A stretch of 64,000 bases of DNA from contig JABMCL010001782.1 of the NCBI GenBank assembly GCA_018857735.1, positions 319,001 through 383,000 of the forward strand, in the 5' to 3' direction. Below are positions 25,216 to 36,812 of the stretch, in pieces. The translations under genes were made by a program, and so were the position numbers. Within the stretch, counting starts at the first letter, position 1. Each line of letters opens with the position of its first letter. Under the pieces are notes generated by a model, which ran no database searches, had not been told where the DNA came from, and was given only the letters and a program-made list of their open reading frames with translations. This stretch comes from Alviniconcha marisindica (lineage: Eukaryota; Mollusca; Gastropoda; Provannidae).

Positions 25216-25550
25216 AGACCGTCTGCAGCCATCGCCAGAACAGTAAGCGTTAAGGAGGTGCAGATGGGGACCCGGCCAGTGCGAAGCAACTTGCGTACTC
25301 CGCAACTTGCTCTTTCAACAGCTGTGCGGAAGAAAGTCGCGAAGACTGAATGCCCGGATCACACTCCGCCGAGCATCGCTTTTCGGCACCTTCCTCCAAA
25401 AGAATGTAGTAAACCGGTGCTTGGAGTTTGTGCCCAGATAAGCAGCAGTTGAGGAACAGCTCAGCAACGAGACAATCCGTCCGGCTATGAGAGCCCAGCT
25501 TCACCTCGGCTCCCTCCGATTCAGACCGTTCCTGGGGTCTTACGTGACGT
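25216..25550. other. Dispersed repeat also present at 31.0 kb
   Basis: The catcgccagaacagtaagcg stretch aligns with caccgccagaacaatggaag at about 31006. Both follow a family B tail, and both continue with a Gln/Leu-rich reading (caactgct...ttcaacagctg). It probably belongs to a longer transposon body; the class is unknown. Confidence 0.4.
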
Positions 25551-25598
25551 TAAAATGCAAGAGCTAATTAACGATCAATAGCAAAAGAGCCCAGAAGA

Positions 25599-26053
25599 AT
25601 TATTATCATCCAGTAACCTACTACTCTCATCTCATGAGATTAATTCACTACTTAAGAAGACTGTATATAAACAAACTGAAAAAAGGTAAATCTGCGATAC
25701 CTTCTTGTTCTAGATATTTAGCAAGAGTAATATACAAGTTACGTTTAAATTCATGGAGCACTAAATATTCACAGAATGTGACATGCGTTTGTAAAAATAT
25801 CTTATATGTTAAACACATACTGCTTGAATGTCCTATTACTACAGAGGTATTTAAAAAAAATGGATATGACTTAAATGCTTACAACAATATAAGAGATATT
25901 TTGTATAATACTGATGTTATCACTAATAGTGTCAAATCGATTGTTCATAGTTCTGTGGGAAAATTAGTATAAATAATAATTTGATATATACATAATTTGT
26001 TTGTCTAATATCACCTCGATGTGAACAGACATAGAATAAAATACTGAATGAAT
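25599..26053 (+). mobile_element. 5'-truncated LINE with reverse-transcriptase C-terminal tail and 12-bp TSD
   Basis: The plus strand encodes a C-terminal zinc-knuckle-like segment (TCVCKNILYVKHILLECP, pattern C-x-C...H-x4-C) followed by a short hydrophobic end SIVHSSVGKLV and a stop at about 25972. That is typical of non-LTR retrotransposon ORF2 ends. A short 3'UTR ends gaataaaatactgaatgaat. The direct repeat GAGCCCAGAAGA flanks it at 25587-25598 and 26054-26065. Confidence 0.88.
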
Positions 26054-26378
26054 GAGCCCAGAAGAGCTCAATCGACACTATTTCCGCCAGTCATCGTCAA
26101 TGCCGGTTGCCACATGACCGAAAGGACACATCATCTTCCGCGACAGCTGACGTAGACGTAGACGATACGTACTCAAATCAGTCCATGCGGTTTGTGCAGT
26201 GCAATTACATTGCACGTGTGACTCATTCTAGTTTTGTTTAGAACTGCCAGCTCAGTTTGATCAGTACAAATCATCTGTTTTGCAGGCTCCTTGCGGCTAA
26301 AACGTGCGGCATCATGAAGTGGACATGCAGCCGTGCTGTACCCCACCGACCCTCTCCGTCCCCGGCAGAGCATCTCGT

Positions 26379-26443
26379 GATGATGATGATGATGATGAGG
26401 GGCTTAATGTCCTCAGATGTCGGGCTGACATATTAGGGACAAA
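26379..26443 (-). mobile_element. 65-bp retroelement end with (ATC)n tail and 12-bp target-site duplication
   Basis: On the minus strand it reads tttgtccctaatatgtcagc, then ccgacatctgaggacattaa and gcccc(TCA)n. The direct repeat AGAGCATCTCGT flanks it at 26367-26378 and 26444-26455. It is a drastically 5'-truncated insertion whose boundaries are certain. Confidence 0.85.
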
Positions 26444-26455
26444 AGAGCATCTCGT

Positions 26456-27266
<811 letters not shown>

Positions 27267-27373
27267 ATCCACATACCTACCTTTTTTTCTTTTTCCTTTC
27301 CATCTTTGTTTGTTTGTCTGCCTGGCTGTCTGTTCGTCTCTTTCTCGTTGTTTGGATCGTGTATATCTTCATC

Positions 27374-27415
27374 GCGCGCGCGCGCGCGCACACGCACACG
27401 CACGCACGCACACAC

Positions 27416-27504
<89 letters not shown>
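27374..27504 (+). repeat. (CG)n(CA)n compound microsatellite
   Basis: CG alternation (27374-27388) passes into CACG and then pure CA for about 85 bp. Alternating purine-pyrimidine sequence of this kind can form Z-DNA. Confidence 0.92.
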
Positions 27505-27505
<1 letters not shown>

Positions 27506-27559
27506 ACGCACGCACGCAGAGTTGATTTTCTCACTCTTTCTCAAGTATCTCTTGTCACA

Positions 27560-27812
27560 ACACACACTAAACACTCATGTTGTGCACACACACTTGTCAT
27601 GCCACACTTCGCCCACACACATTGGTCACGACACACGCCGCGCACACATACTTGTCACAACAAACGCCGCGCACGCACACTTGTCACAACACATGTCACG
27701 CACACACACTTGTCACAACAAACGCCGCGCACACGTACTTGTTACAACACACGCCACGCCCACACACTTGTCACAACACACGCCGCGTACACACATTTGT
27801 CACACACACACA
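27560..27812 (+). repeat. Minisatellite, about eight units of 28-30 bp
   Basis: Units of cacacttgtcacaacacacg followed by ccgcgcacac with substitutions. Confidence 0.88.
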
Positions 27813-27955
27813 TATACACACGCTCCGTAACTCGTGACTGAACTGACACTGAGTCGAAACGAAAACTGAAATGCCGCACAGTCATGCAGCTGTTTCTGTG
27901 AAGGGTTAATTTTCTTGTCACACCCGCAATAACGAAAAATGTTGGAATTGAAGAG

Positions 27956-27957
<2 letters not shown>

Positions 27958-28040
<83 letters not shown>
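27958..28040 (+). repeat. (CA)41 microsatellite
   Basis: About 82 bp of pure CA. Confidence 0.95.
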
Positions 28041-28041
<1 letters not shown>

Positions 28042-28439
28042 TCCTCTCTATACAGCTGCCATTGCTAGTATAGGCCTAATCTGTCCTCAGACACACCTTT
28101 TTTTCCTTTTATATTTTTTTTATAGCATCATACAGCCCCAAGTAGTATCATAATAATAAACAGAACAATATACATGACGTAAAAGCTGAACATGACACGA
28201 GGAGGTGAGATCGAGAGCTTAAAATAAGGTTTTGTTTGTTGCTGCGACATTTCATGACATGCCGGCATAGGATGCTGAAGGGAAAAACTGGCTCGTAGTA
28301 GGCCTGCTTTTCATATTTGTCCAAGCCACTTTCAAATACATTATTGACTTGGCTATTCTAACCAAACTGCGGACTCAAGAACAAGAACAACGACCACGCC
28401 CAACTAAGTTTGTTGTACTTCTGACTGGGGATAAGAACA

Positions 28440-28477
28440 ACCAAAGCCCGTCTATTTTAAAATAGACGGGCTTTGGT
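28440..28477. repeat. Perfect 38-bp palindrome
   Basis: ACCAAAGCCCGTCTATTTT is followed directly by its reverse complement, with no spacer. No flanking direct repeat of 5 bp or more is visible. A hairpin or inverted-duplication origin is inferred. Confidence 0.9.
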
Positions 28478-29187
28478 GCAACGAACTATTACACGCAATC
28501 CTCTCATCCTATGGAATGCTTTAGGCAATGTACAATTGCAAACAGACCGTATGCCCTCTGAGAGTGTTCAACTGACGAGGGAACGCTACGTAAAACAAAA
28601 GGCAGTAGTTTCCTACCTGAAACTGGACGCGGTAGAGGCGCCACACAGAAAAACCCCGCGAAGTTCGTTCATCCAAACGACCTCCTCGGACGAATCAGCC
28701 GCTGACGAGTCCGGCATTGTCCTATCAGCCAGACGACATAATTATCAGCTTATTTAAATAGTTAGTGACACAGTACAGACCAGTTTAGAGAATGGCTGCA
28801 GCTAAATCGGCCAGTCTCCGCTCTCAAGGAAAATCCCACTGCACGGAGTTTCAGTCTCGGCATTCGCGAACAAAGACACTTTATATGGCTTTCCGATATT
28901 ACACTCCGGCCTGTCACATCGACGATTTCCTCCACTGTCACTTGAGTATGTGATTTTGAAGTGTGACTGTGACAGGAAAGTCATTCACAATCGGTCTTGT
29001 GGGTGCCGGTTCGGAAACTGTACTCCCACGATGCATTTTCATTTTATGATGTATTTATAAAGTGCGACAAGTAATTCATTTTGTGTGTCGTGCTTGCTGT
29101 GTCCACTAAGTAACTGCTGGTTCAGTGACTGGGAATTGAAGCTACATACGGGGGCACGTACTCGATTTTTTGAAGAAACTAGCCGCC
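28478..29187. other. No recognised gene
   Basis: A 94-codon plus-strand frame (28473-28757) starts inside the palindrome arm and ends SSDESAADESGIVLSARRHN. It has non-repetitive composition but no known domain. A minus-strand frame (28802-28984) is similarly anonymous. They may be fragments of an unidentified transposon. Confidence 0.35.
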
Positions 29188-29768
29188 TCAACGCACGTTT
29201 CGTCTGAATAAATTTTTGTACTGAATGCGGGATTCGACAGGAAGCCAGTATAGAGCACGAAGGATCGGAGATATGTGGTCAGACCTGGCCGTAGAACGAC
29301 AGATGAGGCGGGCAGCATTATTTTGAACTTTTTGAAGCTTACAGATCAGATTTTGTGGGCATCCAGCGAGAAGTGAATTACAGTAATCAATACGAGACAG
29401 AACGAAAGCGCAGATGAGAGTCTTGAGAGCATCGTGGGTGGGATAGTGACGGAAGGGCTGACTCGTCGGAGCTCGAAATAGCAGACGTGACATGTACGGG
29501 ATACATGTTGTTGGAAAAATAGAGTTTGATCAAAAGTGATACCTACGTTCCGGATAGAGGTAGACAATTCAATTGGATGGAAGAAGGTAAAATTTCGTGT
29601 GTTTTTTTCTTCTGGACATTTATGTTTTGGAGTGATGAGAATTATTTCCGTCTTGTCTTTTGCGTCTAACTGCACTTTGTTGCGGTGCATCCAAGCCTGG
29701 ACATCGGAAATGCAAACATGAGAGGAAGAAATGATCTCATGAAGCTCACCGTGATGGCCCGGCTGAGA
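29188..29768 (-). mobile_element. LINE reverse-transcriptase fragment, frameshifted
   Basis: Two overlapping minus-strand frames give an RT palm and C-terminal part: QAWMHRNKVQLDAKDKTEII, then NVGITFDQTLFFQQHVSRTC and YFELRRVS in one frame; then LSRIDYCNSLLAGCPQNLIC, KVQNNAARLICRS and LRALYWLPVESRIQYK in the other. These are typical of CR1/L2/Rex-like non-LTR elements. At least one frameshift separates the frames, and the YADD catalytic part is absent. Confidence 0.88.
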
Positions 29769-29769
29769 A

Positions 29770-30125
29770 ACCTTAACGTCCACAAACCTCGTACGGTTTA
29801 TCAGGGACATGACGGGATCCCACCGATGAGGTAGGCGAGAGGGTACTATGTACCCAATGCTACACGGTTTGTCACCACCAGAATGACTTCTGCATTAACA
29901 TGGGCAGCTATAAGAACCATTTTATATTTCATTTCCTGCGAGGGGCAAAGTCACGAGACAGTATCCATAAACCATGGACCTATATATATGTATATATAGG
30001 TCCATGCCATAAACCACATTGGTGTTTAAAGAGAAAGGAGAGCCGAAGCAGGGAGTCGACCCACGAATGAGCACGTCATCCGCTTACCAGTCCAACAACG
30101 CCTCACCACTAGGCCAACCGGCTCA
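29770..30125 (-). mobile_element. tRNA-derived SINE, family B, minus-strand copy carrying a tiny palindromic insertion
   Basis: Runs from taacgtccacaaacc at the left to the head ccactaggccaaccggctca at the right, in the same order as the other family B copies. It is interrupted at 29973-30006 by a 34-bp palindrome that duplicates ccataaac of the SINE. The SINE starts directly at the 5' edge of a LINE fragment. Confidence 0.85.
29973..30006. mobile_element. Tiny palindromic element, copy 2 (34 bp, inside a SINE)
   Basis: CATGGACC arms around a TA-rich core with one central imperfection. The exact 8-bp direct repeat CCATAAAC lies at 29965-29972 and 30007-30014. Comparison with other SINE family B copies shows an uninterrupted site there, so this is an insertion. 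Confidence 0.85.
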
Positions 30126-30488
30126 CATCAGTACACGCTATTCGATCGTTCCTTTGACTTGTTTAACGCCGAGCTGTCAGTCTCTGGACCAAACTCTAAG
30201 CACTGGTTTACGACATCCTTTCTCCAGCCACCTCCATAATTGATTACGCCATAGGTCATGATTTTGGTGCTCAAATGGGAGTAGTTTTTAACAGACAACT
30301 CAGATTACATCTTCTTCTTCTTTTTTCTTTTTCTTTTTTAAATAACTGCCCACCTTGCTTACGTCAGCACAAATAAAACCAAAATCGTTTGAATCGAGAC
30401 CGTACACACTCCTTTTTTTTAACCTGGGGCGGGCGCGCCTCATGTTCACGTGCGTGCTTGGACGCTGTGTGGCTCCCACAGTCTTATT

Positions 30489-30522
30489 CATGGACCTGTA
30501 TATGTATATATATAGGTCCATG
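30489..30522. mobile_element. Tiny palindromic element, copy 3 (34 bp)
   Basis: CATGGACC to GGTCCATG with a TA-rich core. The exact 8-bp direct repeat GTCTTATT lies at 30481-30488 and 30523-30530. Confidence 0.85.
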
Positions 30523-30636
30523 GTCTTATTAGTACCCAAACCTTTCGGAAGGCGCTGACAGCGTCGGTGGACAGCTGCGCGGAGATAGAGAGTGCCTCTT
30601 TAGTGGCTTAACCAGAGTTTGGAGGAACTGAGGTGC

Positions 30637-30938
30637 CGGTGTGGCCTAGCGGTAAGGCGTTAGGCTGGTAAGCGGAAGGAGCCTCGGTTCGATACCTGCT
30701 TCGGCTCTCCTTTCTCTTCAGAAAGGTTGTGGTTTGTGGACACCGTCTTGTGACTTTGTCCATCACTTCCTACTGAAACATTAAAATGGCTCTCATCGCT
30801 GCCATCTTAATGCAGGAGTCATTCTGGTGTGACAGTGTAGCGATAGGTATATAATCTCCCTCTTCCCCCCCCCCCCCCCTTCTCCCCGTCCCTAATAAGC
30901 CTTATGGTTTCGGTGGACGTTAAGCACCATGTTTACTT
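30637..30938 (+). mobile_element. tRNA-derived SINE, family B, full length with 10-bp target-site duplication
   Basis: The head is gtgtggcctagcggtaaggc (box A) and the box B-like sequence is GGTTCGATACC. The body includes tcggctctcctttctcttca and ggagtcattctggtgtgaca, a poly-C tract, then gtccctaataagccttatgg, a gtggacgttaagc motif and the end catgtttactta. The direct repeat ACTGAGGTGC flanks it at 30627-30636 and 30939-30948, which marks the boundaries. Confidence 0.9.
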
Positions 30939-31351
30939 ACTGAGGTGCGAAAGAGTGATGGCTCGACCGCGGATACCGCCCGAAAAAGACCGGAGAGACC
31001 GTGGACCACCGCCAGAACAATGGAAGTGTTAAGGCGGTGTCCCCTCGCCATTGCCCAGCTATTGCTGTTTCAACTGCCGTGCTTGGGCAGTCACAAGGAC
31101 AATGTCCGTTGCACTGCTGTTGAGCAACAACTCGAAGCGAAAGAAGTCCAACTTTTCGCAGCCCAACTCCTCCTCCCTACTCATGATCTCTTCTGGGCTA
31201 ACTTGAAGGTCCAGCTCCACCTCCCTCCTCTAGATCTCTTGATCTCGCCTGGAACCTTGTTATTACTCGCCGCAACTGCCCCTTTAAAAGCGTGCTGCCG
31301 GCTGACAAGTGGGTGTTACCGGGAACGGGTCTGAAGTGGCAATGTGTAAAC

Positions 31352-31393
31352 CACGGACCTAAGCTTATATATATTTATATATATATATTCATG
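31352..31393. mobile_element. Tiny palindromic element, copy 4 (42 bp, degraded)
   Basis: The left arm is CACGGACC and the right arm is reduced to TTCATG. The core is longer and TA-rich with an AAGCTT. Flanks are GTGTAAAC and GTGTGAAC, 7 of 8 identical. It is the most diverged member. Confidence 0.65.
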
Positions 31394-31530
31394 GTGTGAA
31401 CGTCTTCCTTCTACACCACTTCCCATTTCCGCGAGGCGTGTGTGATACTCACGCGACGGTTATGTAAAAATGGGCATCGTAGCAAAGGTTATAAATGTAT
31501 TTATAATCTTTGATCGTAGTAACCCGCTCT

Positions 31531-31532
<2 letters not shown>
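31394..31532. other. No gene seen
   Basis: Short unique spacer before the GA microsatellite. Confidence 0.5.
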
Positions 31533-31621
<89 letters not shown>

Positions 31622-31633
31622 GAGAGAGACAAC

Positions 31634-31710
<77 letters not shown>
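31533..31710 (+). repeat. (GA)n microsatellite, about 178 bp, with interruptions
   Basis: The longest dinucleotide run in the window, interrupted by gacaga and gacaacaga near 31612-31634 and a ggg near 31659. Confidence 0.95.
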
Positions 31711-31712
<2 letters not shown>

Positions 31713-31995
31713 CTTAATTATCTACCGACATTGATGTCGGTTGTCACAGATATGCACCAAGATGTTGTACTTTGAAGGAATAAATTCTGAAAGCCACTGA
31801 GTGTGTCAACGACCGTGAAACTTCCCTCGCCTCTAAGTCTGACTGACAATGAATCGACTGCCGGCTCGATCGATAACTTGTCTGAGTCGATCCTGTTTCG
31901 AAATCTAAACAAACCTTCTAGTCGCAAAAATCTTGTTTTCCCGGTCCAGGGCGGTAGAAGAGATCAAAATAGAAACTACGAATTACTTGGGAACT

Positions 31996-32180
31996 CTGTT
32001 TAATATAGTATTTCGATCAATTTTAAAATGCCCCGCTGATATAGTATTTCGATCAGTTTTAAATATTGGGGACTCTGTTTTTAAAATGCCCCGCTGATAC
32101 AGTATTTCGATCAGTTTTAAATATTGGGGACCGTATTCAAAATTCCCCGCCGATTCAGTATTTCGATCAGTTTTAGAAAC
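31996..32180 (+). repeat. 55-62-bp tandem repeat, four units
   Basis: The unit has atagtatttcgatcagtttt, aaatattggggac and aaaatgccccgctgat. The units become shorter toward the right. Confidence 0.85.
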
Positions 32181-33729
32181 CGAGTTTCGTGAGTGACGAT
32201 TAGGGGGCCCGGACCTACGAAACGCCGTCAAGTGTCACAGCCCACCCTCGGCCTCTTTGATCTTGACAAGCGTACCCGGTTCAAAAGAAGCCGCGGCCTG
32301 CGCCGGTCAGGTGAAAGGTATCCCAGAAAAGCTGTGTGAACAGGGGCCGTGACTATGAATCGGGACTATGGTAGGCCAGGCCTAAACCGGAGTCCCTGAC
32401 TTTAGAGTCCGAGACTTTGAGTTAGGCAAAGTTCGTATTCCTGGACGCGGACAACGGTCAGTTTTAGTGTTGATTTACGTCCACAGAAACCATCAGGCTT
32501 ATCAGGGACGGGGAGCCAAGGACAGCCACCTCGACTTTCACGCAGCCTCTGGGTGTGAACAGCCGGGGGAGGTGGAGCTGGGTTCTCACAGCATGGATGG
32601 ATTGTCTTGCTGCCGCCGCTGTGTTTTTCGCAACAGTTGGTTCTTTGGACATCGTCTTTGCCGGTGATATTTGGTTCCGCACAACTGTTGAAAGAACAAG
32701 TTATTCACGGAGTACACAAGTTTCTTCGTGCTGGCAAGGTCCCCATCACTTATAACATTTAATAATAATAATAATAATGAATACTTAGAGCGCCTAACCC
32801 GCACAGGCCCTAAGCCCGGCGCTTGCACATTCTTTACAAGCACATACTGTCCAAATTTAACATACAACATTTAACTTACAACATGAACGCACGCACGCAC
32901 ACGCACGCACGCACGCGACGCGCGCACGCACACACACACGCACGCACGCACGCACGCACACACACACGGACGCACGCGACACATACACACCGGCACCAGC
33001 CAAATATCAGGGCAATGAGACTGAAGAAAAGGTTTTAAAAAGAGAAAGGTTTGTTCTCAGTGGTGGTAGCAGTTGTACTTTCCAGTTTCTGCGGGTCGGA
33101 GCGCTTGTGACGAGCTGTACGTAAGTACCCCCCACAATAGCGGATCGCATATATTGTCTCTGTGGGCGTTCAGCCCAACGAAACGACGTGGCGAACCGCC
33201 ACGACATCAGACGGCGTTTTGTGCATCCAGTCCCGAGAATCGTCACCTACGAAGCTAAGTTTAAAAATTCATAATATGGGGCATCTTAGACTATAATCCT
33301 TCAGTATTTATAGCTTGATCTATTTTTTTATTGAAATGTTAGAAGAAAAAGAAAAAAAAACACGCATTGAAAAGGTTAGATCTCTCAAGCATTAGTCTTG
33401 AAACGATTTGTGTTGTCAAATACATAGAGACACCGTAAACGGTTTTGCGTGTCAAAGAACAACAGGCCAAACATTTCTTCCACATGGATCCGTAGAACGT
33501 AGAGAAGACTTTGCGTGTGGCGGAACTGTATACTATATATATATATATATTCTTTTCAGTAACTGAGTTCGTAAGGACTTTAAGATGAGAGAGAATAAAC
33601 GGAGGATTTAAAAATAATAATACGAGAGTGGTGTGGACTGGCAGTCTTTTTACATTCGGACAGGGAAAGACAGAGTGGTGTAGTTTTTAAAGGAGAGCAA
33701 TGGAGTAGAATAGAAGTCCTTTTATGTCT

Positions 33730-33779
<50 letters not shown>

Positions 33780-33858
33780 ACGGTCACACAGGTTTCACCA
33801 AGTGTCACCAAGATCGACGACATGCACTTGTTTGTCCAGTCAGGCAGGTAGGCAGTGT
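32181..33858. other. No gene seen; GC-rich alternating tract at 32883-32990
   Basis: Contains an (AAT)n element-end (32762-32780, followed by agagcgcctaacccgcacag), a cgcacgcacgcacacg tract, a GA run at 33735-33778 and a TATA run at about 33533-33550. Confidence 0.5.
32468..32580 (-). mobile_element. SINE/LINE 3'-tail fragment
   Basis: tgatttacgtccacagaaac, then caggcttatcagggacgggg and gccacctcgactttcacgca. This is a tail variant shared with 33929-34015 and 14713-14816. Confidence 0.6.
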
Positions 33859-33899
33859 TGCTTAATGTCCTCAGATGTCAGTTGACATATTAGGGACAA
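33859..33899 (-). mobile_element. Retroelement end (ATC-tail family), tail lost
   Basis: Plus strand gttgcttaatgtcctcagat, then gtcagttgacatattaggga and ca. It lacks the (GAT)n side seen in the copies at 26.4 and 58.2 kb. Confidence 0.65.
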
Positions 33900-33928
33900 G
33901 CTGAGACCAATGCCGAAGCATGGTTCAA

Positions 33929-34015
33929 TATAGCTTTACGTCCACGGAAACCAGAAGGCTCGTTAGGACGGACAGCCCAGGACGGCCACCTCGACTCTCA
34001 CACAGCTCCTGAACT
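33929..34015 (-). mobile_element. SINE/LINE 3'-tail fragment
   Basis: tagctttacgtccacggaaa, then gctcgttaggacggacagcc and gccacctcgactctcacaca. It is the same tail variant as at 32.47 kb. It starts about 30 bp after another tail (33859-33899). Confidence 0.6.
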
Positions 34016-34077
34016 ATGTGTCCAGTCATTGACCGTCCGAGTATATATACACGCGAGTTTTCTAAAAAAAAGTTTTC

Positions 34078-34080
<3 letters not shown>

Positions 34081-34112
<32 letters not shown>
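34081..34112 (+). repeat. (GA)16 microsatellite
   Basis: Short pure GA run just right of the SINE tail at 33.93-34.02 kb. Confidence 0.9.
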
Positions 34113-34114
<2 letters not shown>

Positions 34115-35688
34115 ATTTTTGCGGGTAATGCGCGATGTTTTATGTGACAGGCCAACTTGCGACAACTACGGCAAAGCCAGCATTTCAATACACCGTCTCG
34201 ATCAATACCACCAGATGCCCGTGCCGTCTAGAAGCAGAGGTTTTTGGTGCGTGAATGGCCACAATAGCGTAACGATTTTGCGTTTAATTTCTTTGTTCAT
34301 GTTCATGAACTTTTGAAGAGCAGGCTCAGGTCCCTTTTGTGTGTGGTGTGTGAGAGGCGTGCCGTCTATTTCAAGACTATGATGTCCACACTGGTTTACG
34401 AAAGCGTCAGTCCGGAAGGAGGCTGTAAATGTTTTAACGCCGAAAGATTGCACAACACACACACACACACACACTCTCTCTCATACACACTTCCTTTCCC
34501 TCTCTCTGAGAACTCGTTCACGTCAGTCTGATCAATTCTTTTTACTCATGTAAAAATAAATTATATATAAAAAGAAAAGAAAAAAAAGACAGAACATAAA
34601 ATTCTGTGACAAACAATTTTAAATAAAACAAAACAGAACATAAGCCAAGCAATCCATACCCCTCCCTCACCCACCCGTGGGGGTGTCAGGGAACTGAATG
34701 CATTCATTCAATAGCAACAGACAATGAATACCCAGCCTTGTTAAGGGAGAACCTGTGGAAAATGTAGACATGGATTTAAAAAAAAAAATCGTTTTGAAAG
34801 CCAGGGCCCTGTTATATCTGGGTGAACTTTAAATTAAAAAAAAGTGAGATGAGTGAATACAATAGAGTTGTAAAAGAATGAGACGACAGAAGATCCAACA
34901 GAAACGATGTACACAATAAAATGGACGGACTTCAATTATGGACAGAGAGCCTGCACTTCACAGAGGTACATGCAGATGATCTGCAACAGTTCTAAGTCTT
35001 GAGGAACATCTTCTTTGATGTATCTGGAGGAATAACACGTGCCAGGGTGGCTGTGTTCATTGTGCTTACAAAGATGGCTATGACTTATCAATGTGGCATT
35101 GCAGAGAATGGGAAGTCCCATAATAGCTCCACCCCATTCTTCAGCTGCCCATGCCACAATATTAATTACTTGTACTTCGATGGTGGTCCTGTTGAACACT
35201 TCTGCTTTGTCTTTTCAGCACAAGTTCTTTCCTCATCTTATCAGATTGTATTTGAAAAGTAAAACTGACCAATTCTTGATATTCAACATGAGGTAAACCG
35301 TTGAAGTCACATCAGGACAAAACACAAATCACTAGTCAGATTCACTGCTCATGTTACATGTTGATTTATATTTGGAAAAAAATTAAGTTGAAAGGACCAA
35401 GAAGGCAGAAATTAGACATGCTGAATTCCTGACAGCGGGCAAAGCATGGAAAGCTACATTCTAACCTGGTCCAGACTTAAGCTTTTTTCGGTTCTGGGTT
35501 CTCAGCAGAGGAAAGGGTATATTTTTTGCATCTGAGGTACCTCATCATGGGAAAATAAAACAGAGACCTTGACTTGGATACATGTTGGTGAAACCCTGCA
35601 CCACACACACAACTCCTATCAACCGAGTCCAACCTATTTGAACAAAAAAACAAAACGTTAAGTATAACTGGTATCAGATTCATGCGAC
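34113..35688. other. No recognised gene downstream of DYNC2LI1
   Basis: The 34936-35199 region has open frames on both strands without a recognisable domain. It may be untranslated or intergenic sequence. Confidence 0.45.
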
Positions 35689-36071
35689 TTTATTCAATCA
35701 AATCTCAAACTTCCTGGGACTCACACAAGATGAGATCGATACTGAATGTGGACCCTCTACCCCCATCTTAAAAACACAAGAGTAGTTTGTAGCCATCCTC
35801 AGACTTGTGTATATAACGTTCATACACCACTGCCTCCAGAGTCATCAAGAAAGGAGCATGCCTACATTTTAGATCTGGCATGCATCCCAAGAGGGGAGAG
35901 GAAGGGGGGGGAGGGGGGCTCCAATATCTGAGTGAATGAAACACAATGTTGCGCTAATCAATGTCAACACAAACATTTCTCTCCCTTTCACACTCTTGAC
36001 ATTTTAAACATCACAGCCATAGCTTCAGGTTGGTGGAATGTGAATGACGCTTTGTGATCACTGGATGCCTG
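35689..36071 (-). other. DYNC2LI1: Probable DYNC2LI1 3'UTR with polyadenylation signal
   Basis: Downstream of the stop codon on the minus strand, the first clean AATAAA I see is at 35689-35694, giving a 3'UTR of about 380-400 b. No other coding potential is visible in it. Cleavage just left of 35680 is inference; transcript data would settle it. Confidence 0.45.
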
Positions 36072-36143
36072 CTATGCTGCGTACTGATTGTTTTCTGCCT
36101 CTTTGGCTCTGCGTTCGGCCAGGCGACGATACCGTTCCAGCTC
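36072..36143 (-). CDS. DYNC2LI1: DYNC2LI1 coding exon 14 (C-terminus, stop)
   Basis: Encodes [20 protein letters not shown] then YAA and the stop TAG. Acceptor is cctccgcag. It matches the charged ELEQYKR C-terminal tail of the family. Confidence 0.9.
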   Translation of the reverse strand, partial: ELERYRRLAERRAKEAENNQYAA

Positions 36144-36478
36144 CTGCGGAGGATGAAGGAGGTGGCATGATTTAACATCACATACAAAAAAAACACACAC
36201 ACACACACACAAAAAACAAAAAAAAGTACTAACACATGATTCTGATAGAGCTTTGATGTCTCACTGAGAACTAAATCTGGAATGGAAAGACAGACTGCAA
36301 GAAAGCAACCAATGGATACATATATATATATAAGCACATTTTACAGGGAATGCATGTAAGATACACCAGCCTGACACACTTCAGTGCAAATATGGTCACT
36401 GACAAACAATGACATCATACTTTTGAAAGAAGCAAGATATCCAAGGTAGTGTTTGATGTATGTCCAGAAATAACCAGC

Positions 36479-36533
<55 letters not shown>

Positions 36534-36778
36534 ATGTGTCTGCGTGCACACGCGTGCATCTGCCAGCATGTGTGTGTGCAGGTGTGCATTTATCCAGTGG
36601 CAAAACAGTGGGCATGTATTAGATACTTTAGCATAAGGCACTGAAAATATTTGTTGAGCTCTCTTTTCATTCTCTCTCTCTCTCTCTTTCTATCACACAT
36701 AAACACACACGTCTCCCCATCACCCTCCCCCCACCCACAGCACACACACACATACACACACACACACACACACAGCAT

Positions 36779-36812
<34 letters not shown>

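Noticed and set aside
28440..28477. Fifth member of the CATGGACC palindrome family
   Set aside because: The arms are unrelated and there is no 8-bp flanking repeat; kept as a separate finding.
34936..35199. 87-codon minus-strand frame with VQVINIVAWAAEEWGGAIM
   Set aside because: It looks less random than most, but there is no known domain, no upstream acceptor in frame and no link to DYNC2LI1, which already has its stop at 36072.
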